Source: Acidobacteriota bacterium
GTDB taxonomy: Bacteria; Acidobacteriota; Terriglobia; Acidiferrales; UBA7541
Length of the DNA stretch: 64,000 bases
Direction: 5' to 3'
Assembly (NCBI GenBank): GCA_013289695.1
Contig: JABCZK010000019.1
Coordinates: forward strand, 1 to 64,000
Positions 1 through 7,743 of the stretch are shown piece after piece (position 1 is the stretch's first letter; each line of letters opens with the position of its first letter). The notes beneath the pieces were generated by a model. The model was not told the origin of the DNA. It saw only the letters and a program-made list of their open reading frames with translations, and searched no databases. A program made the position numbers and the translations under genes.

Positions 1-100
1 AAATTCGCCTTTCCACATTGCGCTACTCTCGAGCAAATATTTGCGGTTTACTACGCCATGCGAGACTTGAAACTCGCATAACGTAGTGCCAGCTTCCTTC

Positions 101-114
101 AGTTGTCAAAGAAC
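101..114 (-). promoter_or_regulatory. boxA-like antitermination element of an rRNA leader
   Basis: On the minus strand the sequence reads GTTCTTTGACAACT. This closely matches the boxA/leader element found shortly upstream of bacterial 16S rRNA genes, where NusB-NusE antitermination complexes assemble. It implies a 16S gene on the minus strand starting just left of position 1. No rRNA sequence itself is inside the window, so the call rests on this motif and its position. Confidence 0.55.
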
Positions 115-210
115 TTCAATCCTGTCATCAACTTCCGACTGGATTGTCTCCCCTCCCGGGGGAGCGCGCGAGCGGTTTGGAGCCGCAGCCGCGAAAACTG
201 TTTTTTGCAA

Positions 211-236
211 TAAAAAACCCGGCGTCGAGCGCCGGG
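211..236 (-). terminator. Intrinsic terminator
   Basis: A perfect 7-bp GC stem (CCCGGCG / CGCCGGG, loop TCGAG, 218-236) is followed on the minus strand by six T residues. This is a textbook rho-independent terminator. It lies about 170 nt downstream of the promoter at 407-434 and upstream of the boxA element. Confidence 0.8.
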
Positions 237-400
237 CGGATCCGCCGATCCTGCGGGCCAAACTTCCTGGCCTCTAGGGCGGACGTGCTCGATGCTCGAT
301 TTCTTTCTACCCGGTGTTTGTATCCAAACTCACCTCTTGGTTAGAAGGCGGAAACCGGTTCGTCAGCGATGCCCACGCCTTCGCAGGCGTGTACTCGCAT
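212..400 (-). ncRNA. Candidate structured small RNA of about 190 nt
   Basis: The unit runs from a near-consensus promoter to an intrinsic terminator, with no plausible ORF inside. The predicted RNA is rich in local stems: ACGCCT-GCGA-AGGCGT nested inside GATGC/GCATC, then CCGGT/ACCGG enclosing GTTTG-GATA-CAAAC, then CCGCC/GGCGG, then the terminator. The length would fit a 6S-type RNA, but I cannot match its single-stranded bubble, so the family is open. It could instead be an attenuated part of the rRNA leader. Confidence 0.4.
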
Positions 401-406
401 CAGGGG

Positions 407-434
407 AGTATAGCAAGTCTAGGAATTTCGTCAA
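407..434 (-). promoter_or_regulatory. Strong sigma-70 type promoter
   Basis: On the minus strand, TTGACG (434-429) and TATACT (412-407) are separated by 16 nt, close to consensus at both hexamers. Transcription would run leftward through the structured RNA towards the presumed rRNA operon. Confidence 0.7.
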
Positions 435-531
435 GTGTTTATGAATTATTTTTACAGCGTTCTTCTGTGGATTTCGACTGCTTCTGTGGATATTAACGCG
501 CGCAAGGAATGCGGCCTGGATTTGATCGCTC

Positions 532-669
532 TCAGCCTTTGTTGTGTTTGAAGAATTCCACTTGGCGCAGGCGCTTTTCGGCCTCCTCGCGCGTCTTGTA
601 CGGACCGCCCAGATTCTTGCCTTCCTTCTCGGAAAGCACTTTGTAACCGCCTTTCACTTTTTTGATCAT
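532..669 (-). CDS. Small basic protein of unknown function, 45 aa
   Basis: The ORF starts at ATG (669-667) with a GGAGGG ribosome-binding site six bases upstream and ends in TGA. The product is short and rich in Lys, Arg and Glu, with an N-terminal MIKKVKGGY and a C-terminal EAEKRLRQVEFFKH segment. I recall similar small proteins with a short beta strand followed by one charged helix, annotated as hypothetical in many bacteria. No enzymatic motif is present. It stands alone between the RNA unit and the divergently transcribed SDR gene. It was found by direct translation because of its good ribosome-binding site. Confidence 0.65.
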   Translation of the reverse strand: MIKKVKGGYKVLSEKEGKNLGGPYKTREEAEKRLRQVEFFKHNKG

Positions 670-791
670 GCGCTACCCTCCTGCGCTAGTTTTCCCCTAC
701 GACTCAGCAGAGTCAATACTCTGCTTGCTGTAGACCTGCTCGCCAGCGGCGGCTTTCTGCGATATGTTCTCACCCTGCCGGGAGGCGCACA

Positions 792-1700
792 GTGACGCCA
801 CACACGCAATCGGGCGATGGCCGAATCGCATTAATCACGGGCGGTACGGATGGCTTAGGCCGCGCTACCTCCGTGATGCTGGCCGAGCGCGGGTATCGCG
901 TCGTCGCCGGCGGGCGCAGCGCGGAGCGCATTGCTGCGCTGCAGCAACTGGCGCGGGAGCGCAAGCTGCCGCTCACGGCGACGGAACTGGATGTTTGCGA
1001 CGAGGCCTCCGTGGACCGCGCTGTGACGGAAATCGAGAAGAGCGCCGGAACGGTGGACGTGCTGGTGAATAACGCCGGCATTGCCATCGCCGCCGTGATG
1101 GAAGAAATCACGCTCGCCGATTTACACAAACAATTCGAAACGAATTTTTTCGGCCTGGTGCGCATGTCGCAGCGGGTACTGCCGGCGATGCGGCGAAAGC
1201 TCAGCGGCCGCATCATTAATATGAGTTCCATTGCGGGCAAGCTGGCCTCGCCGCTTTTCGGACCCTACAGCTCGAGCAAGCACGCGGTGGAAGCAGTCAG
1301 CGACGCGATGCGCCTGGAAGTCTATCCGTTCGGGATTCAAGTCGTGCTGATCGAGCCGGGTTACATCCCCACCAGCATGAATCGCAACGCGGGCGAATTA
1401 TCCTCCGCCTACGCGAAGGGAGCGGAACAGAGCCCCTACAAATCGCTGTATCAGGGGTTTCTCAAGTCGTGGAGCAAAACCACGAAGGCATCGCGCTACA
1501 CGCCGGAAGATTGTGCGCGGGTGATTCTGCGCGCCATCGAAGACGATCTCCCGCGAGCACGCTACGCGGTAACGCGCGAAGCGAAAATCGGCATCCTCGT
1601 CCGCCGCCTGCTCACCGATCGCGCCATGGACCGCCAAATGCGCAAGACGATGGGCATCGCCGACTTTCACCGCACGCCGCAAACAGACACGCGAAAGTAA
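792..1700 (+). CDS. Short-chain dehydrogenase/reductase (SDR)
   Basis: A classical SDR with a Rossmann fold that binds NAD(P) and oxidises or reduces an alcohol/ketone substrate not predictable from sequence. TGGTDGLG (residues 16-23) is the cofactor glycine motif, NNAG (93-96) the structural motif, and Ser145/146, Tyr159 and Lys163 form the catalytic set. PG near residue 182 is the usual motif after the active site. At 302 residues it is slightly longer than the usual ~250, with a C-terminal extension of the type seen in retinol-dehydrogenase-like SDRs. The GTG start is chosen because GGGAGG lies six bases upstream. It appears monocistronic; the next gene is convergent. Confidence 0.85.
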   Translation: MTPHTQSGDGRIALITGGTDGLGRATSVMLAERGYRVVAGGRSAERIAALQQLARERKLPLTATELDVCDEASVDRAVTEIEKSAGTVDVLVNNAGIAIAAVMEEITLADLHKQFETNFFGLVRMSQRVLPAMRRKLSGRIINMSSIAGKLASPLFGPYSSSKHAVEAVSDAMRLEVYPFGIQVVLIEPGYIPTSMNRNAGELSSAYAKGAEQSPYKSLYQGFLKSWSKTTKASRYTPEDCARVILRAIEDDLPRARYAVTREAKIGILVRRLLTDRAMDRQMRKTMGIADFHRTPQTDTRK

Positions 1701-1723
1701 TTGCCAGGCAATTGCGAGCGACG

Positions 1724-2134
1724 TCAAGCCGCCGATTCGCTGCAGATTCCCGCGACGATTAGTCCCAGAATGATGAGTTGAATGCCGCCCGCGACCATCC
1801 ACTTGATCGCCAGCTGGTACGGCACAATGTACACGACGTATTCACCCAGCGCGGTGGGGATCACCGTAAGGAAGGCGATGAGGATACCGTAGCGGATGCC
1901 CTGGACGATCCACGGCTTTTTCTCGGCTCCGCGCGTATAAATGTACGCAAAGAGCGCCGAAAAAAAGAACTGGCCAACGGCCATGGCCCAGAAACGGTGC
2001 ATGATTCCCGCGTTGGAGCGATGGCTTGCGGGAATCGCCGCGTAGTCGCTCATCAGCCACACTTCGTGCACCAGATAGTTCGTGAGCATCAGCACGATAT
2101 AAGTCGCCACAATCGCCAGTAGCAGTTTCTTCAT
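1724..2134 (-). CDS. Four-helix membrane protein of unknown function
   Basis: The 136-residue product consists almost entirely of four predicted membrane helices (about residues 4-24, 50-70, 80-105 and 108-130). Short connecting loops contain a conserved-looking HEVW and an AEKKPW segment. There is no signal cleavage site and no catalytic motif. The start was set at the ATG giving MKKLLL, which is preceded by AGGAGG 11 bases upstream, and not at a longer upstream reading that would add a basic, non-membrane extension. The gene is convergent with the SDR and is followed upstream by a separate small exported protein gene. It resembles DUF1761-like inner-membrane proteins, but I cannot confirm the family. 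Confidence 0.6.
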   Translation of the reverse strand: MKKLLLAIVATYIVLMLTNYLVHEVWLMSDYAAIPASHRSNAGIMHRFWAMAVGQFFFSALFAYIYTRGAEKKPWIVQGIRYGILIAFLTVIPTALGEYVVYIVPYQLAIKWMVAGGIQLIILGLIVAGICSESAA

Positions 2135-2360
2135 GGCCGTGATCGCCTCCTGCCGCCAGATTTGTGCGCTCCGGGGAAAAAACGTGAGAAGGAAATGCTC
2201 CGAGCGCGTGTTGACGCACTCCGGTAGGAGCAGCCTAGCACCGCCGTGGTGGGGACGATAGCGATATTTGCGCCGCGCTAGCGCAGACCGGAGTTTTAGC
2301 GGAAGGTCGCTCGCTGCTCGATTTCTCAGCGGTTTGAAGGTCGTGTTTGCGCGGCGGCAA

Positions 2361-2762
2361 TTACGGATTCGTGACTTGAATCGAGACGCTGGCCGCGCGC
2401 AGCGGAACATACTGCGCTTCCCAAGCCGCATGCGCGGGACTTTCGGCGTAAGCGTCGGCGGCGGCGCGATCGCGAAATTCGATGGCGTAGGCGGCGTTGA
2501 AATCGCGCGGCTGCATGCGTTCACCTTTGATCCAAATGTTCTTGATGCCGGGAATTTTGGCAGCCATGTCCTTGATGCCGTCAATCGCTTGTTGCTTTTC
2601 GGCGTCGCTGGCCGCGGGGCTCCATTTCAGCTCGACGACATGCAGAATTGTCTTCGGCTGGCCGAAGCGGTTCTGTCCCGCCACGTAGCCACTCGCAAAC
2701 AAGGCCGCCGCCGCGAGCGCGCCACAAAAAATCTTTCCCGCATTCGTAACTCGGATTCGCAT
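2361..2762 (-). CDS. Exported Dabb-domain (stress-responsive alpha/beta-barrel) protein
   Basis: The 133-residue product has an N-terminal hydrophobic segment (about residues 10-30, ending SGYVAGQ) that acts as a signal peptide or anchor. A Dabb-type ferredoxin-like domain follows (about 38-125): HVVELKW strand, a helix with IDGIKDMAAKIPGI, the AYAIEF strand and a final AWEAQYVPLR. Dabb proteins are small dimeric barrels of mostly unknown function. The start is the ATG with GGAGA six bases upstream. Extra-cytoplasmic location is inferred from the leader. A separate gene from the membrane protein at 1724-2134, with 226 bp between them. Confidence 0.7.
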   Translation of the reverse strand: MRIRVTNAGKIFCGALAAAALFASGYVAGQNRFGQPKTILHVVELKWSPAASDAEKQQAIDGIKDMAAKIPGIKNIWIKGERMQPRDFNAAYAIEFRDRAAADAYAESPAHAAWEAQYVPLRAASVSIQVTNP

Positions 2763-2966
2763 TGATTCTCCTTCGACAAAATTGCAGATAACGAGTTTAA
2801 GCGAGGTTGCGCCAGACTCGCAACGGATGTCGAGCGATACGTTGCGTGCATGGAACTTCGCCGCGCGACGCAGCACGAATTGCATTGACCCGCCGCTTCC
2901 CGCTTGGATACGATGCGCAACAATGTTCTCAGATGCGCGGCCCCAGCGCGGCTGCGCGGAGGCGTC

Positions 2967-3611
2967 ATGTACTGTTCAAAGTGCGGGGCTAATGTTGCGG
3001 ACGGTACTGCTTTCTGCAGCGCATGCGGCCAGCCGATGGTGGGATTCTCGGTCGGGCAAGCCGCGGCCACTCCGCCAGCCGCTGCGCCGGCTGGGACAGT
3101 TTACGCGCCGCCCGCGCAAGCGGCCTGGCAAGCTCCGGCAGCGCGCTCGGCCGTGGCTTACGCGGGTTTTTGGCTGCGCTTGGTGGCCGCTATCATCGAC
3201 GGGCTAATCCTCTATTTTGTCGGGATGATCCTGTTTCTTCCCTTTGCGGCTTCGATGGGTATGGGCATGCGCGGAATGATGACGGGCCGCCCGCCGAACC
3301 TGGAAGGACTGTTGCCGTTGATCCACGCAATGATCCGGATCACGCTGCTGCGCACGGTTCTCCACTGGCTCTATTACTCGCTGCTGGAAAGCTCCGCCTG
3401 GCAGGCGACGCTGGGCAAGAAGGCGCTGGGACTGGAAGTTACCGATCTTGACGGGAACCGCATCAGTTTCGGCCGCGCTACCGGCCGGTTCTTCGCGAAA
3501 ATTATTTCCAGTATCATCCTCTTCATCGGTTACATCATGGCGGGGTTCACGGAGAAGAAACAAGCGCTGCACGATATTCTGGCTGGCACGCTGGTCATCC
3601 GCAAATTGTAG
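2967..3611 (+). CDS. Zinc-ribbon plus RDD-family membrane protein (first of a tandem pair)
   Basis: The 214-residue product begins with a zinc ribbon (MYCSKCG at 1-7 and FCSACGQ near 17-23, two CxxC pairs). A proline/alanine-rich linker follows, then an RDD domain with three or four membrane helices from about residue 67 on. The RDD core is visible as GFWLRLVAAIIDG, with TLGKKALGLEVTD and the closing FTEKKQALHDILAGT. RDD proteins are integral membrane proteins, some implicated in ion transport or stress tolerance. The start is set at the ATG of the zinc ribbon, with GGAGG four bases upstream. It is followed after 45 bp by a close paralogue. Confidence 0.8.
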   Translation: MYCSKCGANVADGTAFCSACGQPMVGFSVGQAAATPPAAAPAGTVYAPPAQAAWQAPAARSAVAYAGFWLRLVAAIIDGLILYFVGMILFLPFAASMGMGMRGMMTGRPPNLEGLLPLIHAMIRITLLRTVLHWLYYSLLESSAWQATLGKKALGLEVTDLDGNRISFGRATGRFFAKIISSIILFIGYIMAGFTEKKQALHDILAGTLVIRKL

Positions 3612-3656
3612 GAACATCTGGCGGTGCAACTGCGTAGTTGTATTTAAGGGAGCGCA

Positions 3657-4289
3657 ATGTTCTGTTCAAAGTGCGGGGCAAACGTCACGGATGGTGCGGC
3701 ATTTTGCAGTGCGTGTGGACAGCCCACCAGCACCGTGACGCCGATTGGGACCGCGCCCGTACCTGCGGCTCCTGGACTTCCCGCGCCCTATGCTCCGCCT
3801 GCGCTCGCGCCAGTCCTGCCGTCGCCTTACGCCGGATTTTGGCTGCGGGTTGTGGCGCACTTGATTGACGATCTGCTGTTAGGCATTGGCTTCGGGATCT
3901 TGGTCCTGATTGCCGTCGCGACGATCGGCGTCGGGTCTCTTCGCACCATGATCGAAGGCATGAACGGCGAAGACCCCCAGATACCCGCGGCAATGATCTC
4001 GGCGATCATCTTCGTGGGCCTGGCGTGGATGCTGCTCGCTTGGATTTACAATGCCGGGATGGAAAGTTCCCGGCATCAAGGAACACTCGGGAAAATGGCG
4101 CTGGGATTGATCGTCACGGATCTGCAAGGGCGGCCAATCGGATTCGGCCGTGCCAGCGGAAGGTATTTTGCAAAGATCATCACCGGGCTGATTCCCCTGG
4201 GGATTGGTTACGCGCTGGCGGGATTTACCGAAAAGAAGCAAGCGCTGCACGACATGATTGCGAGCTGCCTCGTCTTGAGGAGAACGTAG
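3657..4289 (+). CDS. Zinc-ribbon plus RDD-family membrane protein (second of a tandem pair)
   Basis: The 210-residue paralogue of the preceding gene has the same architecture: MFCSKCG and FCSACGQ zinc-ribbon pairs, a Pro/Ala linker, then RDD helices starting at GFWLRVVAHLIDD and closing with FTEKKQALHDMIAS. The termini are nearly identical to the neighbour while the membrane middle differs, which points to an old duplication with divergence of the transmembrane part. The ribosome-binding site GGGAG precedes the ATG. The two genes probably form one transcript. Confidence 0.8.
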   Translation: MFCSKCGANVTDGAAFCSACGQPTSTVTPIGTAPVPAAPGLPAPYAPPALAPVLPSPYAGFWLRVVAHLIDDLLLGIGFGILVLIAVATIGVGSLRTMIEGMNGEDPQIPAAMISAIIFVGLAWMLLAWIYNAGMESSRHQGTLGKMALGLIVTDLQGRPIGFGRASGRYFAKIITGLIPLGIGYALAGFTEKKQALHDMIASCLVLRRT

Positions 4290-4347
4290 AATCCGCCTAT
4301 CAACGGCGGCCGTGGAAGGGCGGGGCTTTCGCCCCTGAAGCCGTCGC

Positions 4348-5469
4348 CTACACTCCCCACCCGTACCGCTCGGAATGAACCAGCGCGTCGTGCAGTTCCG
4401 CGCGAATGTGCTCTGTGAATTCAGAGCTGCGCAGAACGCGCCCGCCGGTCTCGGCGATATCAATGGTGCGAAAACCGTGATCCAGAACGCGGTCCACGGC
4501 TGCTTCAATCCACTGCGCTTCAATCTCCAAGCCGAATGATTCGCGCAGCAGCAGCACCGCGGAAAAGATTGCGCCGAGTGGACACGCAATATCTTTGCCT
4601 GCAAGCGATGGCGCGGAACCGTGAATCGGCTCGTACAACGCGGGCTGGCCGTCGTCGCCGCAACTGAGCGAAGGAATCAGCCCGATGGAGCCGGCGAGCG
4701 CCGCAGCCTCATCGCTGAGAATGTCGCCGAAAAGATTTCCCGTAAGGATCACGTCGAACTGCGCCGGGCGCAGCAGCAACTGCATCGCGGCATTATCAAC
4801 GTAAAGGTGCTCGAGCGTAACTTCGGGATAATCGCGAGCGATGCGCGTCACGGTGTTACGCCACAGCGCTGAAGTCGCCAGCACGTTCGCCTTATCCACG
4901 CTGGCCACGCGGCGATTGCGCCCGGCGGCTCGCTCGAAGGCGTAACGCGTCACGCGTTCGATCTCCGCGGCGGTATATTCGGCCACGTCCCGCGCGCGTG
5001 CTCCGCTGCCTTCTCCAGCGAGTGAATGCTCGCCAAAATAAATGTCTCCAGCCAATTCGCGAACAATCTCGAAATCGCAATCGTCAATGCGCTCGCGGCG
5101 CAGCGGAGAAATGCCGCTCAGCGCCGGACGCAGCCGAATGGGCCGCAAATTAATGTATAGACCGAGCGCCTTGCGCAGGCCCAGCAAGCCAGCTTCCGGG
5201 CGCTTATCGAGCGCCAGACCATCCCATTGCGGTCCCCCGATCGCGCCAAGCAAAATCGCGTCGGCAGAGCGGCAGCCTGCCAGCGTCTCGGCAGGCAGCG
5301 GCGAGCCAAAACGCTCGATGGCGGCTCCGCCAAAAGCAAATTCGCGGAATTCAAATTTGTGGTCGAAAGATTTCGCGCAGTCTCCGAGGATTTGTACCGC
5401 GGCATGCGTGACTTCGGGTCCGATTCCGTCGCCCGGCAATACGGCGATGGTCTTCCTCACTCCAGACAT
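4348..5469 (-). CDS. leuB: 3-isopropylmalate dehydrogenase
   Basis: The enzyme oxidatively decarboxylates 3-isopropylmalate with NAD in leucine biosynthesis. The 373-residue length is typical. Family signatures are visible: LPGDGIGPEV near the N-terminus, LLGAIGGPQWD, the substrate-binding Arg region, VDKANVL, and the C-terminal YEPIHGSAPSLAGKDIA nucleotide-binding motif. The active-site strand reads VRELAGDIYFG. It lies 36 bp downstream of leuA on the same strand, so the two are probably co-transcribed. leuC and leuD are not in the window. Confidence 0.95.
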   Translation of the reverse strand: MSGVRKTIAVLPGDGIGPEVTHAAVQILGDCAKSFDHKFEFREFAFGGAAIERFGSPLPAETLAGCRSADAILLGAIGGPQWDGLALDKRPEAGLLGLRKALGLYINLRPIRLRPALSGISPLRRERIDDCDFEIVRELAGDIYFGEHSLAGEGSGARARDVAEYTAAEIERVTRYAFERAAGRNRRVASVDKANVLATSALWRNTVTRIARDYPEVTLEHLYVDNAAMQLLLRPAQFDVILTGNLFGDILSDEAAALAGSIGLIPSLSCGDDGQPALYEPIHGSAPSLAGKDIACPLGAIFSAVLLLRESFGLEIEAQWIEAAVDRVLDHGFRTIDIAETGGRVLRSSEFTEHIRAELHDALVHSERYGWGV

Positions 5470-5505
5470 GACTGTCGTCTCCCGTGGCGATGAAAATTGT
5501 TCACT

Positions 5506-6708
5506 TCAGCGCGTCACTCCTGCAGCTGCCGTTTGTTGCGCAGGCGCATGGGTGCGCGCGCGGCGCACCCTGTGAATGATCGAAAGCAGGTCGCGATCGG
5601 TGACTTGCTTCGCGGCGTCGGCGCGCGCCGTCGCCAGGCCGTAGCACTCGGCGAGTTCCGTGTCGCTCGTCGTGTAGCCCAGCTCTTCCAAGCGCGCGCG
5701 CAAAGCGTTGCGTCCGGAATGCTTGCCCAGCACCAGGCGTCGCGCCGGAACGCCCACTTTTTCCGGCAAAATAATTTCGTACGTAAGCGGGTTTTTTAGA
5801 ATGCCGTCCTGGTGAATGCCCGCCTCGTGCGCGAAGGCGTTCGCGCCCACCACCGCCTTATTCGGTGGCACGTTGACGCTGGTGATGGCGGAGAGCATCC
5901 GGCTGGTGGCGTAAATCTTCTCGAGCGAAATATTGGTGTGCACCGCGAAGTGGCTCTTGCGCACCTGCAGCGCCACCGCAATCTCTTCGAGCGAAGCGTT
6001 TCCGGCGCGTTCGCCGATGCCGTTGATCGTGCATTCCACTTGGCGCGCGCCCGCGGCAATGGCCGCCAGAGAATTGGCGACGGCGAGGCCCAGGTCGTCG
6101 TGGCAATGCGCGCTGAAAATGATTTTAGGATAGGCGGCGAGTTGCTTGCGCGCGGCGCGGAACATATCTCCATATTCATTCGGGGTGGTGTAGCCAACCG
6201 TGTCCGGAAGATTAATGACGTTGGCGCCCGCCGCGGCCGCCGCTTCGATCGCCTCGAATAGGAAATCCAAATCGGTGCGGCTCGCGTCTTCTGCGGAAAA
6301 TTCCACATCGTCGCAATGCGTACAGCCGTAGGCAACCGCTTGGGAGATCTGCGCGAGCGCCTCGCTGCGCGAAATGCGCAGCTTGTGTTTCAGGTGCAGG
6401 TCCGAGGTGGCCAGAAAAATGTGCAAGCGCGGTTTGGCGGCCGGTTCGATGGCGCGCAGCGCCGCGTCCACATCTTCCTGCCGGGCGCGCGCGAGCGCCG
6501 CCACACCACAATCCTTGATTTCCGCCGCCACGGCGCGCACCGCTGCCAGGTCGCCGGGAGACGAAATAGGAAAGCCCGCTTCGATCACGTCCACGCCCAA
6601 CTGCTCCAGCTGGCGCGCCAGCTGCAGCTTCTCTTCCGTGTTCATGGAGAAGCCGGGCGACTGCTCTCCGTCGCGCAGCGTAGTGTCAAAAATGTGAACG
6701 TGTTCCAT
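5506..6708 (-). CDS. leuA: 2-isopropylmalate synthase lacking the leucine-sensing domain
   Basis: The enzyme condenses 2-oxoisovalerate with acetyl-CoA, the committed step of leucine synthesis. The HMGL-like TIM barrel is complete: [12 protein letters not shown] (8-19), [10 protein letters not shown], the [14 protein letters not shown] motif, and the linker domain [13 protein letters not shown]. At 400 residues it is about 110 shorter than the standard enzyme: the C-terminal LeuA dimer domain that binds leucine is absent. The stop lies 36 bp before leuB, with no room for a frameshifted remainder, so the short form seems native. A related homocitrate or citramalate synthase activity cannot be excluded, but linkage to leuB favours isopropylmalate. 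Confidence 0.88.
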   Translation of the reverse strand: MEHVHIFDTTLRDGEQSPGFSMNTEEKLQLARQLEQLGVDVIEAGFPISSPGDLAAVRAVAAEIKDCGVAALARARQEDVDAALRAIEPAAKPRLHIFLATSDLHLKHKLRISRSEALAQISQAVAYGCTHCDDVEFSAEDASRTDLDFLFEAIEAAAAAGANVINLPDTVGYTTPNEYGDMFRAARKQLAAYPKIIFSAHCHDDLGLAVANSLAAIAAGARQVECTINGIGERAGNASLEEIAVALQVRKSHFAVHTNISLEKIYATSRMLSAITSVNVPPNKAVVGANAFAHEAGIHQDGILKNPLTYEIILPEKVGVPARRLVLGKHSGRNALRARLEELGYTTSDTELAECYGLATARADAAKQVTDRDLLSIIHRVRRARTHAPAQQTAAAGVTR

Positions 6709-6781
6709 GCAGACTCCTTTGGACCCTACCAGTGTTTCGTGTGCAACGCGAGGAGTCCAATTTATAATTCTTGCATGTGAG

Positions 6782-6796
6782 ATAAATCTCTCTTAT
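6782..6796. promoter_or_regulatory. LysR-type operator (T-N11-A palindrome)
   Basis: ATAA-N7-TTAT is a perfect dyad containing the T-N11-A core bound by LysR-type regulators. It sits in the 117-bp divergent gap between leuA and the lysR-like gene, 30 bp upstream of the regulator start, where such regulators normally bind to control both themselves and the divergent operon. Confidence 0.5.
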
Positions 6797-6825
6797 ACAA
6801 GATGCTGCGCCCGGAGGTGCATTTC

Positions 6826-7743
6826 ATGGACCTGGCGGCATTGCAGATGTTTCAGACGGTGGCAAACGAGCGCAGCTACTCGCGCGCGGCAGTAAAACTG
6901 TTTCGTACTCAGCCGGCGATCAGCATCGCCATGCGCAAACTGGAGGACTGGGTGGGCCAGCCGCTCTTCGTGCGCGGTTCGGGCGCCCGCACCCTCACGG
7001 ACGCGGGCACGCTGCTGCTGGAATACGCCGAGCGGATGTTGAACATGCGCGAGGAGATTCGCAAGGGTTTGCAGGAACTGCGCGGGTTGGAGCGCGGCCA
7101 GCTGTCCCTGGGCGTGAACGAAAGTTCGATCCATGCCCTGCTGCCGGCCCTCGAGCGCTACCGGCGCTTGCATCCCGGGATCCACATTCGCGTGCACCGC
7201 GTGTTCTCGCGCGAAGTCCCGCGCGAATTGCTGAATCATCAGCTGGACATCGGCGTAATTTCGTATTTGCCGGAAGAACGCGAACTCACCACCGCGGAAT
7301 TCTATCGCGACGCGCTGGTGCTGGTGGTCTGGCCCGGCCATCGCCTGGCAAAACGCAAGGACGTGGACATCACCGAGCTGGGCGAGGAGACTTTTGTCGC
7401 GCACATCGTGGAGTCACCCTATCGCCACCGCGTGGTCCAATTGTTCGCGAAGCATAAAGTGCCGCTGCGGATGGAAGTGGAGCTGCCCACCATCGAAAGC
7501 ATCAAGCGGTTCGTAGAGATGAAAAAAGGCGTGGCCATCGTGCCGCGCATGTGCGTCGAAGGCGAACTCGCGCGCGGCGACTTGCGCGAATTGCGAATCA
7601 AGCAGATGCGCGTGGAGCGGAAGCTATATTTAGTGTACCGGCAAGACCGCCCGCTGACCGCCGCAGCGCGCGCGCTGGTGGACATTATTCTTCCGCGGAA
7701 AAAGGCGCATGCGAAAGTGAAGACCGGCCCGCTCCAACATTAG
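6826..7743 (+). CDS. LysR-family transcriptional regulator
   Basis: The 305-residue length is typical. The N-terminal winged helix-turn-helix (residues 1-60) shows the family pattern LQMFQTVANERSYSRAAVKLFRTQPAIS, and the effector-binding domain follows (about 85-290). The start is set at the ATG preceded by GGAGGT seven bases upstream. An ATG eight codons earlier lacks such a site. The gene is divergent from leuA-leuB with a T-N11-A dyad between them, so it probably controls leucine synthesis in response to a pathway intermediate. Its stop overlaps the stop of the convergent aminotransferase by 4 bp. Confidence 0.85.
   Translation: MDLAALQMFQTVANERSYSRAAVKLFRTQPAISIAMRKLEDWVGQPLFVRGSGARTLTDAGTLLLEYAERMLNMREEIRKGLQELRGLERGQLSLGVNESSIHALLPALERYRRLHPGIHIRVHRVFSREVPRELLNHQLDIGVISYLPEERELTTAEFYRDALVLVVWPGHRLAKRKDVDITELGEETFVAHIVESPYRHRVVQLFAKHKVPLRMEVELPTIESIKRFVEMKKGVAIVPRMCVEGELARGDLRELRIKQMRVERKLYLVYRQDRPLTAAARALVDIILPRKKAHAKVKTGPLQH

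Noticed and set aside
5470-5505. A frameshift explaining the short LeuA
   Set aside because: Only 36 bp separate leuA and leuB, so the missing ~110 residues cannot be encoded there.
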